From: Tetracentron sinense
Lineage: Eukaryota; Streptophyta; Magnoliopsida; Trochodendrales; Trochodendraceae
Reading direction: 5' to 3'
Assembly: GCA_015143295.1 (NCBI GenBank)
Contig: CM026557.1
Span: 24,833,760-24,897,759, forward strand
Length of the DNA stretch: 64,000 nt
This document shows, piece by piece, positions 7,926-20,717 of this stretch. Each line of letters opens with the position of its first letter. Within the stretch, counting starts at the first letter, position 1. Position numbers and translations under genes: made by a program. The notes under the pieces are model-generated. The model did not search any database. It saw nothing but the letters and a program-made list of their open reading frames with translations, and was not told where the DNA came from.

Positions 7926-10900
7926 GAACCCTACTAGTCAATGAGTATTTGGCTCGAGTGTTGATTGATACCGGGTCTACTCATTCATTTGTCTCGCCGA
8001 TTTTTTCAGAAGACTTTTCTGTAGAGCGAAGTCAGCTAGAACAGGAGTTAGCCATTTCGACTCCTCTCGGCAAAACAGTAGTGGCAGATAAAGTGTATAG
8101 AAATAGTGTGGTCCAAGTTGGAAGCCACGAGTTGGCGGTTGATCTCATCGTCCTTGGATTCCAAGACTTTGATGTTATATTGAGAATGGATTGGTTAGCA
8201 GCACATCATGGGCATGTAGCTTGCTTTGAGAAAATGGTACTCTTCAAGCCAGAAGAAGGAAAACCATTCCACTTCCGTGGGTTGAAAAGTAGATATATTG
8301 CTCGTTTTGCGGCGTTGAGCTTAGCTAACCCCGAGGCAAATGACTCATCAACTATCCTGGTTGTGAGTGAGTTCCTGGATGTATTTCCAGAGGAGTTGCC
8401 AGGATTGCCTCCAGACAGGGAGATTGAGTTTGTGATCGAGCTTGCACCAGGCACAGCTCCTGTTTTCAGGGCTCCGTATAGAATGGCCCCTATTGAACTC
8501 AAAGAGTTAAAGACCCAGTTGGAAGAATTACAAGGTCTTGGTTTCATTCGACCAAGTGTCTCACCGTGGGGTGCCCCGGTGTTGTTTGTTAAGAAGAAAG
8601 ATGGCTCGATGCGGATGTGCGTCGATTACAGGCAATTGAACAAAGTCACTATAAAGAATAGGTATCCCTTGCCTAGGATTGATGACTTGTTCGATCAGTT
8701 GAAGGGAGCGAGATTTTTCTCGAAGATAGACCTTCGATCGGGTTATCACCAGTTGAAGATTAAGGTGGAAGATGTTCCCAAAACTGCTTTCAGGACTCGG
8801 TATGGACACTACGAGTTCTTGGTGATGCCTTTTGGACTCACGAACGCGCCGGCAGCCTTTATGGATTTGATGAACCGGGTGTTCCGGCCATATCTTGATA
8901 GGTGCGTGATTGTATTTGTTAATGACATTTTGGTCTATTCCCAGACACGGGAAGATCACACACGCGACCTATGCCTTGCTTTGGAAATGCTAAGAGAGCA
9001 CAAGCTATACGCCAAACTTAGCAAGTGTGAGTTTTGGCTCGAAGAGGTGGCATTTCTAGGCCATGTTGTTTCCGCGGAAGGCATATCAGTAGATCCAAAG
9101 AAGATAGAGGCAGTCATGAGTTGGGCGAGGCCCAAGAGTGTCACGGAGATACGCAGCTTTCTTGGGTTGGCAGGCTACTACAGGAGATTCGTAGAGGGTT
9201 TCTCTAGCCTTGCAGCACCATTCACTTACCTGACGAGGAAGAATGCAAAGTTTGTATGGAGCGATAAGTGTGAGATCAGTTTCACGGAACTGAAGAAGAG
9301 GCTTACTACAGCCCCTGTCCTTACTGTGCCATCCGGACCTTATGGGTATGAGGTGTATAGTGATGCCTCACACGTTGGACTTGGGTGCGTACTCATGCAG
9401 CACAAGAAAGTCATTGCCTATGCATCAAGGCAATTGAAGGAGCATGAAAAGAATTATCCCACCCACGACTTGGAGCTTGCGGCGGTCGTGTTTGCACTCA
9501 AGATTTGACGTCATTACCTTTATGGGGTGGAGTTTTATGTGTTCACGGATCACAAGAGTCTCAAGTACCTCTTTTCCCAAAATGAATTGAATCTAAGGCA
9601 ACGGCGTTGGATGGAATTTCTGAAGGACTATGATTGTACCATTCAATACCACCCGGGTAAAGCAAATGTAGTGGCTGATGCTTTGAGTAGAAGACCTCAG
9701 GGGTTGTTAGCACACATGTTGGTTCAAGAATGGAAGCTACTAGAAGATTTGGCAAATCTGGACATCAGTGTGAATAACTCTGTCCGTGGTCCTACCTTGG
9801 CAAATGTTACGGTTCGGCCGTACATTATAGATTTGATTCAAGAATATCAAGCCATGGATGCGGAATTGTTGGCTTATCGAGACAAGGAAGTTGCTAAGGG
9901 TAGTGAGGACTTCTCTCTCACTAGTCGGGGTGCTATCACATTCAAGGGAAGGCTGTGCGTCCCAGCCAATGCAGATCTTCGAAGAGAGATTTTGGATGAA
10001 GCACACCGTTCGAAGTACACAGTGCATCCAGGGGGTACAAAGATGTACCGGAACCTCAAAAGTCACTTTTGGTGGCGGAATATGAAGAGGGAGGTTGCGG
10101 AATATGTAGCACGGTGCTTGGTGTGTCAACAGGTAAAAGCAGAACACATGTGGCCCGCAGGTCTATTACAGTCCCTTCCGATTCCCGAGTGGAAATGGGA
10201 GAACATATCCATGGATTTCATAGTTGGCTTGCCAAAGACGGCAAGGGGCTCATATGCGATATGGGTAGTAGTGGATCGTTTGACGAAGTCCGCTCACTTC
10301 TTACCTTACCGAACTACTTTCAACTCTAGTCAGTTAGCCGCTTTGTACATCAAGGAAGTGGTGAGGTTGCACGGAGTGCCCGTTAGTATTGTGTCAGATC
10401 GGGATCCAAGATTCACATCACGATTCTGGAAAAGCTTCCAGGAGGCTATGGGTTCCCGACTTGATTTCAGTACCGCTTTTCATCCACAGACGGATGGGCA
10501 AACCGAGAGAGTGAACCAAGTCATTGAAGACATGTTTCGGGCTTGTATGTTGGATTTCAGAGGCAGTTGGGAAGAGCACTTGCCTTTGGTTGAATTCACC
10601 TATAATAACAGCTATCAGGCGAGTATCCAAATGGCACCATTTGGGGCCTTGTATGGGCGAAGTTGTAGGTCTCCTCTCTATTGGGATGAGGTAGGAGAAA
10701 GGAAAGTACTTGGTCCGGAGTTGATTGAGCAAACTACAGGCACAGTTAAGATCATTCGGGATCGATTGAAAGCCGCTCACGATCGCCAGGAAAGTTATGA
10801 GGACACGCGCCGTAGGGACTTGGAATTTCAAGTAGGGGATCAAGTTTTTGTGAAAGTATCTCCTAGCAAAGGAATCATGAGATTTGGAAAGCGAGGCAAG

Positions 10901-10972
10901 CTTAGTCCTCGGTATGTTGGGCCTTTTGAGATTATCACACGAGTTGGTGAGGTTGCTTACAGGGTAGCTCTC
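7926..10972 (+). pseudogene. pol: Chromovirus pol: protease, RT, RNase H, integrase (disabled)
   Basis: The protease carries the active-site motif in [15 protein letters not shown] spans about 8400-9250 with [20 protein letters not shown] and [11 protein letters not shown]. The catalytic box reads FVNDILVYS, so the first Asp of the usual (I/V)DD is Asn (AAT at 8921-8923). RNase H begins near [17 protein letters not shown] at 9506-9508 replaces the expected Trp of KIWRHYLYG, and the frame resumes immediately. Integrase shows a His/Cys zinc region ending CLVCQQ, then the DDE core: [17 protein letters not shown], and the downstream Glu in TERVNQ. The frame is cut at 10972 by a solo LTR and continues at 12783. 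Confidence 0.93.
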
Positions 10973-12777
10973 TGTAGTGACCTTGAATTATTATTTAAGC
11001 TTGTAGGGTAAATTTTTAACTTCCAGCTAAAGGGCAGGTTAGTAATTTCAAAGTTTAGTGTTAACCATAATAATATTACCAACTTGAAGTTAAAATAAAA
11101 TAAAATAAAATAAAAAGAAAAAGAAAAGGAGAAATAACTCTTAAACTGGTTTAGTTAGAACTTGTAGACAAACACATATCATTAATGGCAATTATGTAAT
11201 TATAGATTAGAATAAGTATATAAGCAAAGAGATAAACTAATTAGGGGGGGAGTCTCAAACGAAACTAAGAGGAGAGGAGGGGATACGTAAAACACAAGTA
11301 GAAGAGGAAACGACTGCAAGTTTTGGTGGAGGAATTCGAAGTTTGGGAGTAAAATCCAAGGCTCCAAAATTTGGTGTGATCAAGAGTTGTTGATTGATCT
11401 GTGCAAAGGATCCTCTTGCGATTAAAAAATATATATATATTTTTCTGGTTTGATCTATTGATATTGGAGGCAAGTGAACACTCTCCCTTAGATCTAGGTT
11501 TTTGTTTTTGTATATATTTTTGATTGTGATTTAGATATGATGCTTGATTGATTTTAGGTTAAGAACACTATCTTTATATACCATGTTGAAGATTTTATAA
11601 ATCTGGGTTGACTGGCCTGGTTTTTGTTGCTGTTTTTGGGTATTTACTGGTTGGATACTTGTAATCTTATGGTGTTTACGAATTGGTTTAGTTGATGTTT
11701 TCATGGTGTTACATGTTTGGTGGTTAATCTCGAGGAAGTTATTATAATGTGAATAAATCTGGGTTGACTGGTCTGGTTTTTGTTGCTGTTTTTGGGTGTT
11801 TACTAGTTGGATACTTGCAGTTTTAGGGTGTTTACGAATTGGGTTAGTTGTTGTTTTTATGGTGCTACATGTTTGGTGGTTAATCTCAAGGAATAACTTT
11901 TCTAATTGTAGTAAAGGTATTAAATCAAAAATGTATTTATCTACGTCTCTATTCATGTTTCACTATCATGACTCATAGGAATGAACATTTGAACTTGCAA
12001 GCATGTTAATATTGTTAACCTTGTTATATGTTGAAACCATGATTAAGTTATTATGCATGTCTGAAATTAACTGTTTTTGTGTAGACTAAAATGGATAACT
12101 AATGGTGGAGACCATGTGTAAGGACCACTTGAGGGGTGAGTTAAGTATGATCTCCAAGGTGGATCCTTGGGTGACTAGGTGTAACCCCAAAGTGAATTTC
12201 GGCTATCAAAGAAAGATTAACCAATAGAGTGAGATACTCTTTAGGTCAATCAATGGAGGGTGAGCTATGTGCGATCCCAACTGAAAGAGCTAAGTGCTAT
12301 TAAATTATTGTCAATTGGGCGAGCTACGTGTGAACCCCATAGACAAAGAATAAGACCACAAGTGTACCGAGAAAAGAATTGTGACATTCTAGTATGATGA
12401 AATAACTGCATATGTTTAATAATGAAACAGTTGCATGATGGATGTGTTGATTTGCTGAGTTTAGTGCTCACCCTTGTTTTGTTGCTATTTTCAGGAGATA
12501 CTTGAAGGACCTAGAGATACTTCGAAGGCTTAGTTAACTAGTGGAGCATTCTTCTTTTGATTTCTTTATTTGAGTTTAGAGAAAATTGTGGTGAGACTTT
12601 TAAAAGAACTTGAATTATTCTTTAACTTTGTTAAACACTTAGTTAGCTCGATATTCACATCTGATAAATGGAGTTTAGTATATTGATTTCCATTTAGCTT
12701 GAGATTTGTTCCAGGTTCACGCCTTGGAATTAGTACATTTATGATATATATTTGGTGAAAATTTTTGGGGCGTGACA
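10973..12777. mobile_element. Solo LTR (1805 bp) inserted in chromovirus integrase/chromodomain
   Basis: It begins TGTAGTGACC and ends GGGGCGTGACA, with the TSD CTCTC at 10968-10972 and 12778-12782. Removing it with one TSD copy restores the frame VAL-PPHMAAVHNVF. It carries no internal coding domain, so a solo LTR left by LTR-LTR recombination is the best reading. A diverged tandem duplication of about 156 bp lies inside (11597-11752 and 11753-about 11898). Confidence 0.88.
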
Positions 12778-12782
12778 CTCTC

Positions 12783-13061
12783 CCACCTCACATGGCCGCA
12801 GTTCACAACGTCTTCCATGTGTCTATGCTTCGGAAGTACATTGCGGATCCTTCGCATGTCATAGACTTGGAACCGTTGGAGATTCGAGAGGACCTCACCT
12901 TGATTGAAAAGCCGGTTCAGATTTTGGACCGAAGCGATCAGGTGCTTCGCAACAAGACAATCCCTTTGGTTCTTGTGCAATGGCAACACCATGCTCGGGA
13001 AGAAGCTACATGGGAGCGCGAAGCCGAAGTCAAAGCAAAGTACCCAGAATTAATTGAATGA
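12783..13061 (+). pseudogene. Chromovirus integrase C-terminus and chromodomain
   Basis: The frame resumes with PPHMAAVHNVFHVSMLRKY, the conserved end of gypsy integrase. It continues to VLVQWQHHAREEATWEREAE, which matches the aromatic core of a group chromodomain (V-V-W-EE-TWE), and stops with TGA at 13059-13061. Chromodomains of this class are thought to guide integration to heterochromatin. This piece is separated from the rest of pol by the solo LTR. Confidence 0.9.
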
Positions 13062-13149
13062 GTTTTGTATAGGTTTTGTATATGTGGCTTGTATTTTTGT
13101 TTGATTCTGTAATGCATGTCCCGTCCAAATTTCGAGGACGAAATTTTTG

Positions 13150-13163
13150 TAAGGGGGGGAGGA
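13150..13163 (+). promoter_or_regulatory. Polypurine tract of the chromovirus
   Basis: The G-rich purine run AAGGGGGGGAGGA directly abuts the 3' LTR start (TGTAGAGCC at 13164). It is the plus-strand primer site expected at this position. Confidence 0.85.
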
Positions 13164-15758
13164 TGTAGAGCCCCAGACTTTTTCATGCTTAATACATGGC
13201 ACTTTCGTTGCCATTTTTCCTTTGAAGAGGTATAATTAACAAATAAGGATGAAATTGGAAATTTCGACAAGTCAGAAATGTTCCTTTTCGAAGTACAAAC
13301 CCAACGCAAGTTGAATCGTCAAAATCGGACGAACGAGTCAAAAGATATGGCCAAAACAGTCTGGACCTGTAGGCAATCGTAGCTCGGAAGGTACTAAGGA
13401 CGTAGCTCGTAAGGCGCTAAGGACGTAGCTCTAGCTCTGATAACGTGTACGTTGTGGATCCGTTGTGCAACAGACAACAGGTACGTCGTGCAGCAAACAA
13501 CATGTACGTTGTACAGCACAACGGGCATGTTGTACATAAGACAACGGACAACGTGTTCAGCACTATTCACAGCACAACATGTTATTCACAACGGACAACG
13601 TGTTCAGCACTATTCACAGCACAACGTGTTATTCACAACGGACAATGTGTTCAGCACTATTCACAGCACAACGTGTTTGGCACTATTCACAGCACAACGT
13701 GTTATTCACAACGGACAACGTGTTCAACCCTATTCACAGCACAACGTGTTATTCACAATGGACAACGTGTTCAGCACTATTCACAGCACAACGTGTTTGA
13801 CACTGTTCACAGCACAACGTGTTCAGCACTATTCACAGCACAACGTGTTTGGCACTGTTCACAGCACAACGTGTTCGGCATTATTCACACTCGTGTTTTT
13901 GCAGAGATTTCAGTAAGGGTATTATGGTCTTTTGGTCGGTTCACTCTTACCTTAAGAGTTTAACCCGAGCCTTTAGGGCTTCATTTCGACACTTAGAGAG
14001 ATTGGGAGATAAGAAGAGAGGAGAGGACGATTCCTAAACCTAGGGTTTCCATTTTGGAGAGAAATCAAGGGTTTGTGAACCCACACTCCACTCAAGCCCA
14101 TTTTTCTTCAAGATCAAGGCACAAACTCGTGAGGAGCATCTCCTCAAGCTAGGGCAGCAACTCACAGTCGTTTTTTTTGGAAGGGGATTTTTTCCTCACT
14201 TGATCAAGGTCGGTACTTCTTACTACCCTCCTAGTTATAGTTTCTCTTTTCCCTTTATTTCCCTTTGTTTTCCTTCATTTACACATGTATTACGAGATGG
14301 GTTGTGAATGGAGATGAATGTGGGCGAATGGATGTCGTGTGGATGATGTAGTGAATGAATGAGAAAGGGCATTGTACTAATAATGAACATACAAGTGTGA
14401 TGTGAGCATAACCCACCTAGAAAAGCATGATTTAAGTTTAAAGGAATAATGAATAATGAACACACCATGTTTGATGAAATGCCAAGGTGAATAAAGCGAG
14501 TTGTAAATCAGGAAATGCATGCCTAATAAATTATGGATATTACTAGGGCCTATGATAGTGTGTTTTCTTGCTTTCCCTAAATGATATGAATATTACATTG
14601 CTCAATCATTGATGTTATGTGTTGTGAAATTACCCAAATGTCATGTTTAAATTCAAATGCAAGTATGCACACGATCCCACAAGCACGGCATGCATGACAT
14701 GAATTTACCGAGGCTTTCAAGAACAAGGTTGAGAGGTGGGACATATCCTACGATATGTTTTACCTCGCTTTTCACAAGAAAACAAGAACAAACATCCCAC
14801 GAGGGGTCTCCCCTCACTCACAAGTGCATATCATGAAGAAGGGCCTCCCTTCCCTCGCAAGTACATACATATCAAGAAGAAGGGCCTCCCTTCCCTCGCA
14901 AGTACATACATATCATGAAGAAGGGTCTCCCTTCCCTCGCAAGTGCATTGCATAAAGAAAGGTCTCCCTTCCCTCTCAAGGCATCTCACAAGCGCATCTC
15001 ACAAGTGTATCTCACAAGTTACATGATCACAAGCAAGCACGCATGACATGCAGGACATGACACAATATACAAGAATCAAGCAAGATAGAGAAGACGAGCT
15101 TTCAAGTACGAAAAGATATTTCAAGCCAAGTCAAGTGCACGATGTTTTCAAGAGGTTTCATCGGCTTTCTACAAATTACAAGCATGATTATAAATTGCTT
15201 TGCTTCCTTGTATGATATGAATTGTTTCCTTCTAACATGTATGAATTGCTCCTGAATTATGTATACTATCTGTATGCTATGACTATTGGTTAGTATTTAA
15301 TACCCGCTGAGTATTCCAAGCTCAGCCGTACTTCTTATGTCGGCAGGTGATGGCGGAGCAGCTGCTCCTTTTGATGTCTGTGCTCCGAGCCCTTGGGTGG
15401 AGGAGGAGTACATCGAGGAACCTTTGGAGGAACCTCCAGTAGAGGGTTACCATTAGGTGGTTGTAGATTCTGAGTGAATAGCTGTGGGTGAGATGAGAGA
15501 TATACATTCATGTATTTTGACGGGTCTGTCCGTACTTTCTTTTGGTTACTTTTGTGTAAACTTGGATTGCGTATGTATATGCATAGAGGTTTGATAGACT
15601 TCCGCTGTGCTATGTTAGAGTATGTTTCCGCTGCTTATATCCTCTATTGTATATGCTCTGTGGGTTTTTACAGGTTGGTTTGTCAAGCAAGTCATGTAAG
15701 CCATGATTAGTCGTCCAAAGTTCACTCTAACTCTTAGGGTGGGTTTTGGGTCGCGACA
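13164..15758 (+). repeat. 3' LTR of the chromovirus (2595 bp)
   Basis: Same termini as the 5' LTR. It is about 60 bp longer, mainly from extra sequence before the minisatellite (about 13480-13545, containing GTACGTTGTACAGCAC-like words). The ACGTGT array occupies about 13548-13892 with a different order of subunits from the 5' LTR, showing that the array turned over after insertion. Confidence 0.93.
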
Positions 15759-15763
15759 CCTTT

Positions 15764-18667
15764 AGTTAAAGGATCAGCAATATTATCCTTTGACCTTATG
15801 TATTCTAAAGAGATTATCCCACTTGAAAGTAAGTGTCTAACGGTGTTATGTCTACGATGAATGTGTCGAGACTTTCCGTTATACATGTGACTCTGCGCTC
15901 TCCCAATCGCAGATTGACTGTCACAATGTATGCAGATTGCTGACACAGATTTTTGCCACATCGGAATATCTTCTAAGAATTGTCAAAGTAATTCTGCTTT
16001 TTCTCCAGCTTTGTGTAATGCAATGAATTCAGATTCCATTGTCGATCGTGCTATACCTGTTTGCTTAGAGGATTTCTATGAAATTGCTGCACCTCCCAAT
16101 GTAAAGACATATCCACTTGTGGATTTTGAGTCTTTAGTATCTGATATCCAATTTGCATCACAGTATCCTTCAAAGACCGTTGGATATCTAGTGTAGCACA
16201 ATGCATAGTTTTGGGTAAATTTTAAATATCGAAGTACCCTCACTATGGCTTTCCAGTGGTCTTCCCCTAGATTACTGGTACATCTACTCAGTTTACTTAT
16301 GGAGTATGCTATATCAGGGCGTGTACTGTTCATTACGTACATCAAGCTTCCTATGATTCTAGAATACTCCAATTGAGAAATGCTTTCGCCTGTATTCTTA
16401 GCTAAATGAATATTTCCTTCTATTAGAGTCTTTGCTAGATGGTCATCATACTTGTTAAAATTTTCAAGTATTTTCTCAATATAATGTGATTCAGATAAAG
16501 CATATCCATCAAATATTTTGGTCATTTTCATTCCCAAGATTACATCTGCCACTCCTATGTCTTTCATGTCAAATTGTTTGTTCAACAATTTCTTAGTAGT
16601 TTTGATCATTTGATTATTACTCCCTATGATGAGCATGTCATCCACATAAAGACATATTATGACATATCATGTATCTATGTTTTTCACATAAATACATTTG
16701 TCACATTCGTTGATTTTGAACCCATTTGACAACATTGAATTGTCAAATTTTTCGTGTCATTGCTTCGGTGCTTGTTTCAGTCCATAAAGTGATTTAACAA
16801 GCTTGCAGACTTTCCTTTCTTGTCTTGGAACACAAAAACCTTCAGGTTGTTCCATGTATATTTATTCATTTAGATCACCATTTAAGAAAGCCGTTTTGAG
16901 ATCCATTTGATGAATGTCAAGATTATTAAATGCAGCAATTGCAATCATCATTCGAATTGATGTTATTCTCGTCACCGGAGAATATGTATCAAAGTAATCT
17001 AGTCATTCCTTTTGACTATATCCTTTGACCACAAGTCTTACCTTGTACTTGTCAATTGAACCATCTGCTTTCATTTTTCTTTTGAATATCCATTTATATC
17101 CAAGAGGTTTACTTCCTGATGGGAGATCAACTAACTCTCATGTATGATTATGCAAAATAGATTCAATTTCACTATTCACATCCTCTTTCCATTAAGGAGC
17201 TTTTGGACTTGACATAGATTCTTTAAAAGTTTGAGGCTCATTTTCTAACAAATATGTTAGAAAATCATGACCAAAAGACTTTGACTTTTTAGCACGTTTG
17301 CTAAGTCTTGGTTCTTTACTATTACCTTCAAAGTCTTTATTACTACTCATAGTAGTATCCCTAGTTCTTTTAATTGAATTAGTCTCTTGTCCAGATTTAC
17401 AAGGAAATACATTTTCAAAGAAATATGCATTTCTTGATTCAATAATAGTATTTACATGCATATCAGGATTTTTAGATTTATGAATCAGAAATCTATATGC
17501 ACTACTATTATTTGCATAACCAATGAATATGCAATCAATAGTTTTAGGTCTGATCTTAGTCGTTTTAGGACTAGGAACAACCACTTTAGCCAAACACCCC
17601 CACACTTTCAAGTATTTGAAAGAAGGTGATCTTCCATACCATATTTCATAAGGTGTTTTATTGATTACCTTTCAGGGTATTTTATTTAGAATATAATTTG
17701 CAGAAAGAATTGCTTCCCCCCACAAATTCTAAGGTAATCCTGAACTAATCAACATAGCATTCATCATTTATTTTAAGGTTCTATTTTTCCTTTCAGCAAT
17801 ACCATTTTGCTGTGGTGAATAAGGTGTTGTGGTTTGGTGTATGATACCATGTTCTGAACAAAAAACACCAAAAGGTGCTTCATATTCACCACCTTTATCA
17901 CTTCTTATAACCTTAATTTTTCTGCTAAGTTGATTCTCAACTTCGGCTTTGTACTGTTTAAACATATCCAAAGCTTCATCCTTACTCCTTAAAAGATATA
18001 TTTTACAATATTTAGAGCAATCATCAATGAAAGTGATGAAGTATTTCTTTCCATCTCTAGTTTGAACAAATTTTAAATCATATATATCTGTGTGAATTAA
18101 ATCTAAAGGTTCAGAATTCCTTTCAATAGATTGGAAAGAAGTTCTAGTTTATTTTGCTTCCACACATACTTCACACTTATGATTTTTATCAAAGTTACAT
18201 TTAGGCAAACATCCTAAGTGTATAAACTTACATAAAGAATCATTATTTACATGTCCTAATCTACCATGCCATAAATTAGAAGACTCAAGCAAATAACTAG
18301 AAGTTGATGCATTCTTATTCGGTACAACAGTCATTACATTGAGTTTAAAGAGCCCATCGCTCATATAACTCTTACCTACATACATACCACTTTTAGTAAG
18401 GACAAACTTATCCGATTCAAATGCTAGTCTAAACTCATTCTTACATAACAAAGATCCTGAAACCAAACTCTTCCGGATGTCTGACACATGGAGCACATTG
18501 TTGAGGGTAAGTTCCTTGCCTGAAGTTATTTTCAGCACCACCTTTCCTTGTCCAATTCTAGAAGTTGAGGAATTACCCATGAAGAATTGCTCTCCATTTT
18601 CCACCACCTGATATGAAGAAAACATAAACTTGTCAATGCAAATGTGGCGAGTCGCTCCGGTGTCCAC
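15764..18667 (-). pseudogene. pol: Copia pol: protease, integrase, RT, RNase H (degenerate)
   Basis: In minus-strand order, the protease starts VDTGATRHICID. The integrase zinc region ends CEVCVEAK. The integrase core has [11 protein letters not shown] and [17 protein letters not shown] long acidic/Lys-rich segment follows at 17611-17192. RT includes [14 protein letters not shown] near 16645, and RNase H has HCDSQSAIGRAQSHM and NIADPLTKG. TAA stops at 18149-18151 and 17768-17770 and several more between 17190 and 16650 interrupt it. The frame is cut at the CCTTT site and finishes at 3681-3616. Confidence 0.9.
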
Positions 18668-19633
18668 TCACCATTCTTTAGAATTGCCAATAAGGTTCAC
18701 CTCGGACACTATAGCGGACAAATTCATATCATGGACTCCATTTGAAACCATGTCCATTTCTGTGAAGTTGGCTTGAGCAGGTTTCTTGTTTTGGCTTATA
18801 CGCTTGTTCTTGCAATCCTTAGCTCGATGCCCAGGTTTATCACAAATGTAGCATTTTTCGGTGAATTTGAATCTCTTGTTCTCTCCACCTTTATAGCCTT
18901 TTGAGGAGCCTTCATTAAACTTTTTCCCCTGTTCCACAACATTTGCCTTCGACTCCATTGGAAATTTTCCAGTTTTCTTTTCAGAAATCCGGCTATCCTC
19001 TTCGATCCTTAATCTCACAATTAGTTCATCCATTTTCATCTCATTTCTCTTATGCTTCAGATAGTTCTTGAAATCTTTCCAGCCCGGGGGTAATTTTTCA
19101 ATCATGGCTGCCACCTGAAAAGATTCACTAAGAACCATATTTTCTGCATGAATGTCATGCAGAATTAATTGGAGATCCTGGACTTGACTAATAACAGTCT
19201 TGGAGTCTGACATCACATATTCCAGAAACTTTCTGACCACGAACTTCTTCGCACCAGCATCTTCTGTCTTATATTTGATGTCCAAGGAATCCCAGAGTTC
19301 CTTTACAGTTTTGATTGGGCTGTACACATTATACAGTGTATTATCCAATCCATTGAGGATGTAATTTCGGCATAAGAAATCAGAATTTTTCCATGCTTCT
19401 ACAGCAGCAACCACTTGCTTATCAGTTTCTCCTTCCTTCAATGCCGGAGCATCTTCTCTGAGAAATCTAGCCAGATTCAGAGTTGTAAGATAGAACAGCA
19501 TCTTTTGCTGCCATCTTTTAAACTCTGTTCCATTAAACTTTTCTGGCTTTTCATCATGGTTAACAGGAACAGTATGATGCAAAGGGGTATGCATAACAGT
19601 AGGTGTAGTGACTGCTTGACTTGCAGAAGACAT
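18668..19633 (-). pseudogene. gag: Copia Gag, separated from protease by one nonsense codon
   Basis: The 321-residue frame starts MSSASQAVTTPTVMHTPLHH and carries the UBN2-type copia gag region (KFNGTEFKRWQQKMLFYLTT) and a CCHC zinc knuckle (CYICDKPGHRAKDC). It ends GNSKEW-stop at 18670-18668. The next codons read VDTGATRH, the protease start, so the element evidently encoded one gag-pol polyprotein in which TGG became TGA. The body of gag is otherwise intact. The start is the first ATG after the 5' LTR in this frame. Confidence 0.9.
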
Positions 19634-19880
19634 TATTTCTGATATACAGTATACAGAAATTAGAGATTAATACATTATTACAGAATGCAAAGATTGATTC
19701 TATTATACAGAATTTAGTATTATGAAATTGGTATACAGAATTCTGAAATTAGAAAAAATATATAGAATTATAGAATTCAGGAAATTATATAGTGTATAGA
19801 ATTCTGAAATTACAAGAAGAATACAGAAATCAAAATTAGTTAACTAAAGATTGAATACAACACGAAATTTGTCTTAAGAT

Positions 19881-20712
19881 TGTTGGTTTTAAATCAGTAT
19901 TTTACTATAGTAATTTTGTACTCAACCTTTATTAACTAAAGTTTCATTCACAACAGCAATTAAATTAAATAGTATAATTGTAAAATATTCTTTTACAGTG
20001 AACAGAATATCTATGTCTCTCTCTCTGGAATACTAAAGAGTAGAATAATTAATTTTCATACTGCAGAATATGCACCAGAAAAGACTTAAATACCAGGCAA
20101 ATGAGACTGTCCAGAATGGTCATGTCTCTTGGGTTTAAATTTAAATCCAACAGACATGACTGTTGGAATTAAATAGCTGTTGAAATAACTATAAGTTGAA
20201 CGGGCTTTGGCCCAGCCCAGCAAAAAATAAATATAAGGGCCAGACTTTAAGGCCCACTAGAACCAAAGTAAGCCAAGCCAAGCCAAGCCAGCCGAACCGG
20301 ACTCGGACACGGGCGCGCGCGTGTGTGTTGGTTCCACCTTGGAGCAAGTGCTCACTGCTTCGCAAAATTTGGGTGCCCCAAGGGCCCACCCTTTACTCCA
20401 AGGTAATGGTATTTAAACCACACTATAGTTTCAATAGTTTTCCAATGTGGGACTATTAAACTACATCATTCTTTAACTTTCTTCAACTTACAACATATGT
20501 TCAAGTGGCCCACTTTGAGATGAATTTCTCATTCACCACTTCACTGTTTTGGATAAGTGAATATACTACGTTAATCTCTTCATGGAGGAGAACACGAATC
20601 AACTTGGACCCGCCTCAATACCCTTGTGGGTCCCACTTATAATTTGGATCAAAGTTTTTAAAAACTGTTTTTCCAAATACCCAGATTTTTCCAAAACAGA
20701 ATTTTTCCAACA
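19881..20712 (-). repeat. 5' LTR of the copia element (832 bp)
   Basis: It runs from TGTTGGTTTTAAATC to TTTTTCCAACA and is followed by the TSD GAAGA. It lacks about 250 bp present in the 3' LTR. The sequence just inside (minus strand ATCTTAAGACAAATTTCG) is not the usual Met-tRNA PBS, so the primer is unresolved. Confidence 0.88.
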
Positions 20713-20717
20713 GAAGA

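Larger units (their letters stand above)
3682..15758 (+). mobile_element. Ty3/gypsy chromovirus (Tekay/Del-like), about 12.1 kb including a nested solo LTR
   Basis: Long LTRs begin TGTAGAGCCCC and end GTCGCGACA. They are flanked by the 5-bp TSD CCTTT at 3677-3681 and 15759-15763. The internal order is PBS, gag, protease, RT, RNase H, integrase and chromodomain, then the PPT GTAAGGGGGGGAGGA. Integrase after RT plus a C-terminal chromodomain defines a chromovirus. Large LTRs and the CGAGGACGAAATTTTTGTAA stretch before the PPT suggest the Tekay/Del clade. Inactivating changes are a TGG-to-TGA stop, loss of a catalytic Asp in RT, and a solo-LTR insertion. Confidence 0.95.
2010..20712 (-). mobile_element. 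Ty1/copia LTR retrotransposon (degenerate), host of a nested chromovirus
   Basis: The element is bounded by LTRs with TGTTGG...CCAACA ends (the left copy ends CAACA) and flanked by the 5-bp TSD GAAGA at 2005-2009 and 20713-20717. On the minus strand the order is 5' LTR (20712-19881), gag, protease, integrase, RT and RNase H. This Ty1/copia order has integrase before RT. The 3' LTR (3031-2010) follows. Removing the nested 12-kb gypsy leaves about 6.6 kb. Coding is interrupted by several stops, so the copy is inactive. A Tork/TNT1-like lineage is suggested by the gag and protease text but was not tested phylogenetically. Confidence 0.93.

Noticed and set aside
10973..12777. Possible host gene intron or captured gene inside the chromovirus
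   Set aside because: TG...CA ends, a perfect 5-bp TSD and exact restoration of the integrase frame make a solo LTR the simpler explanation.
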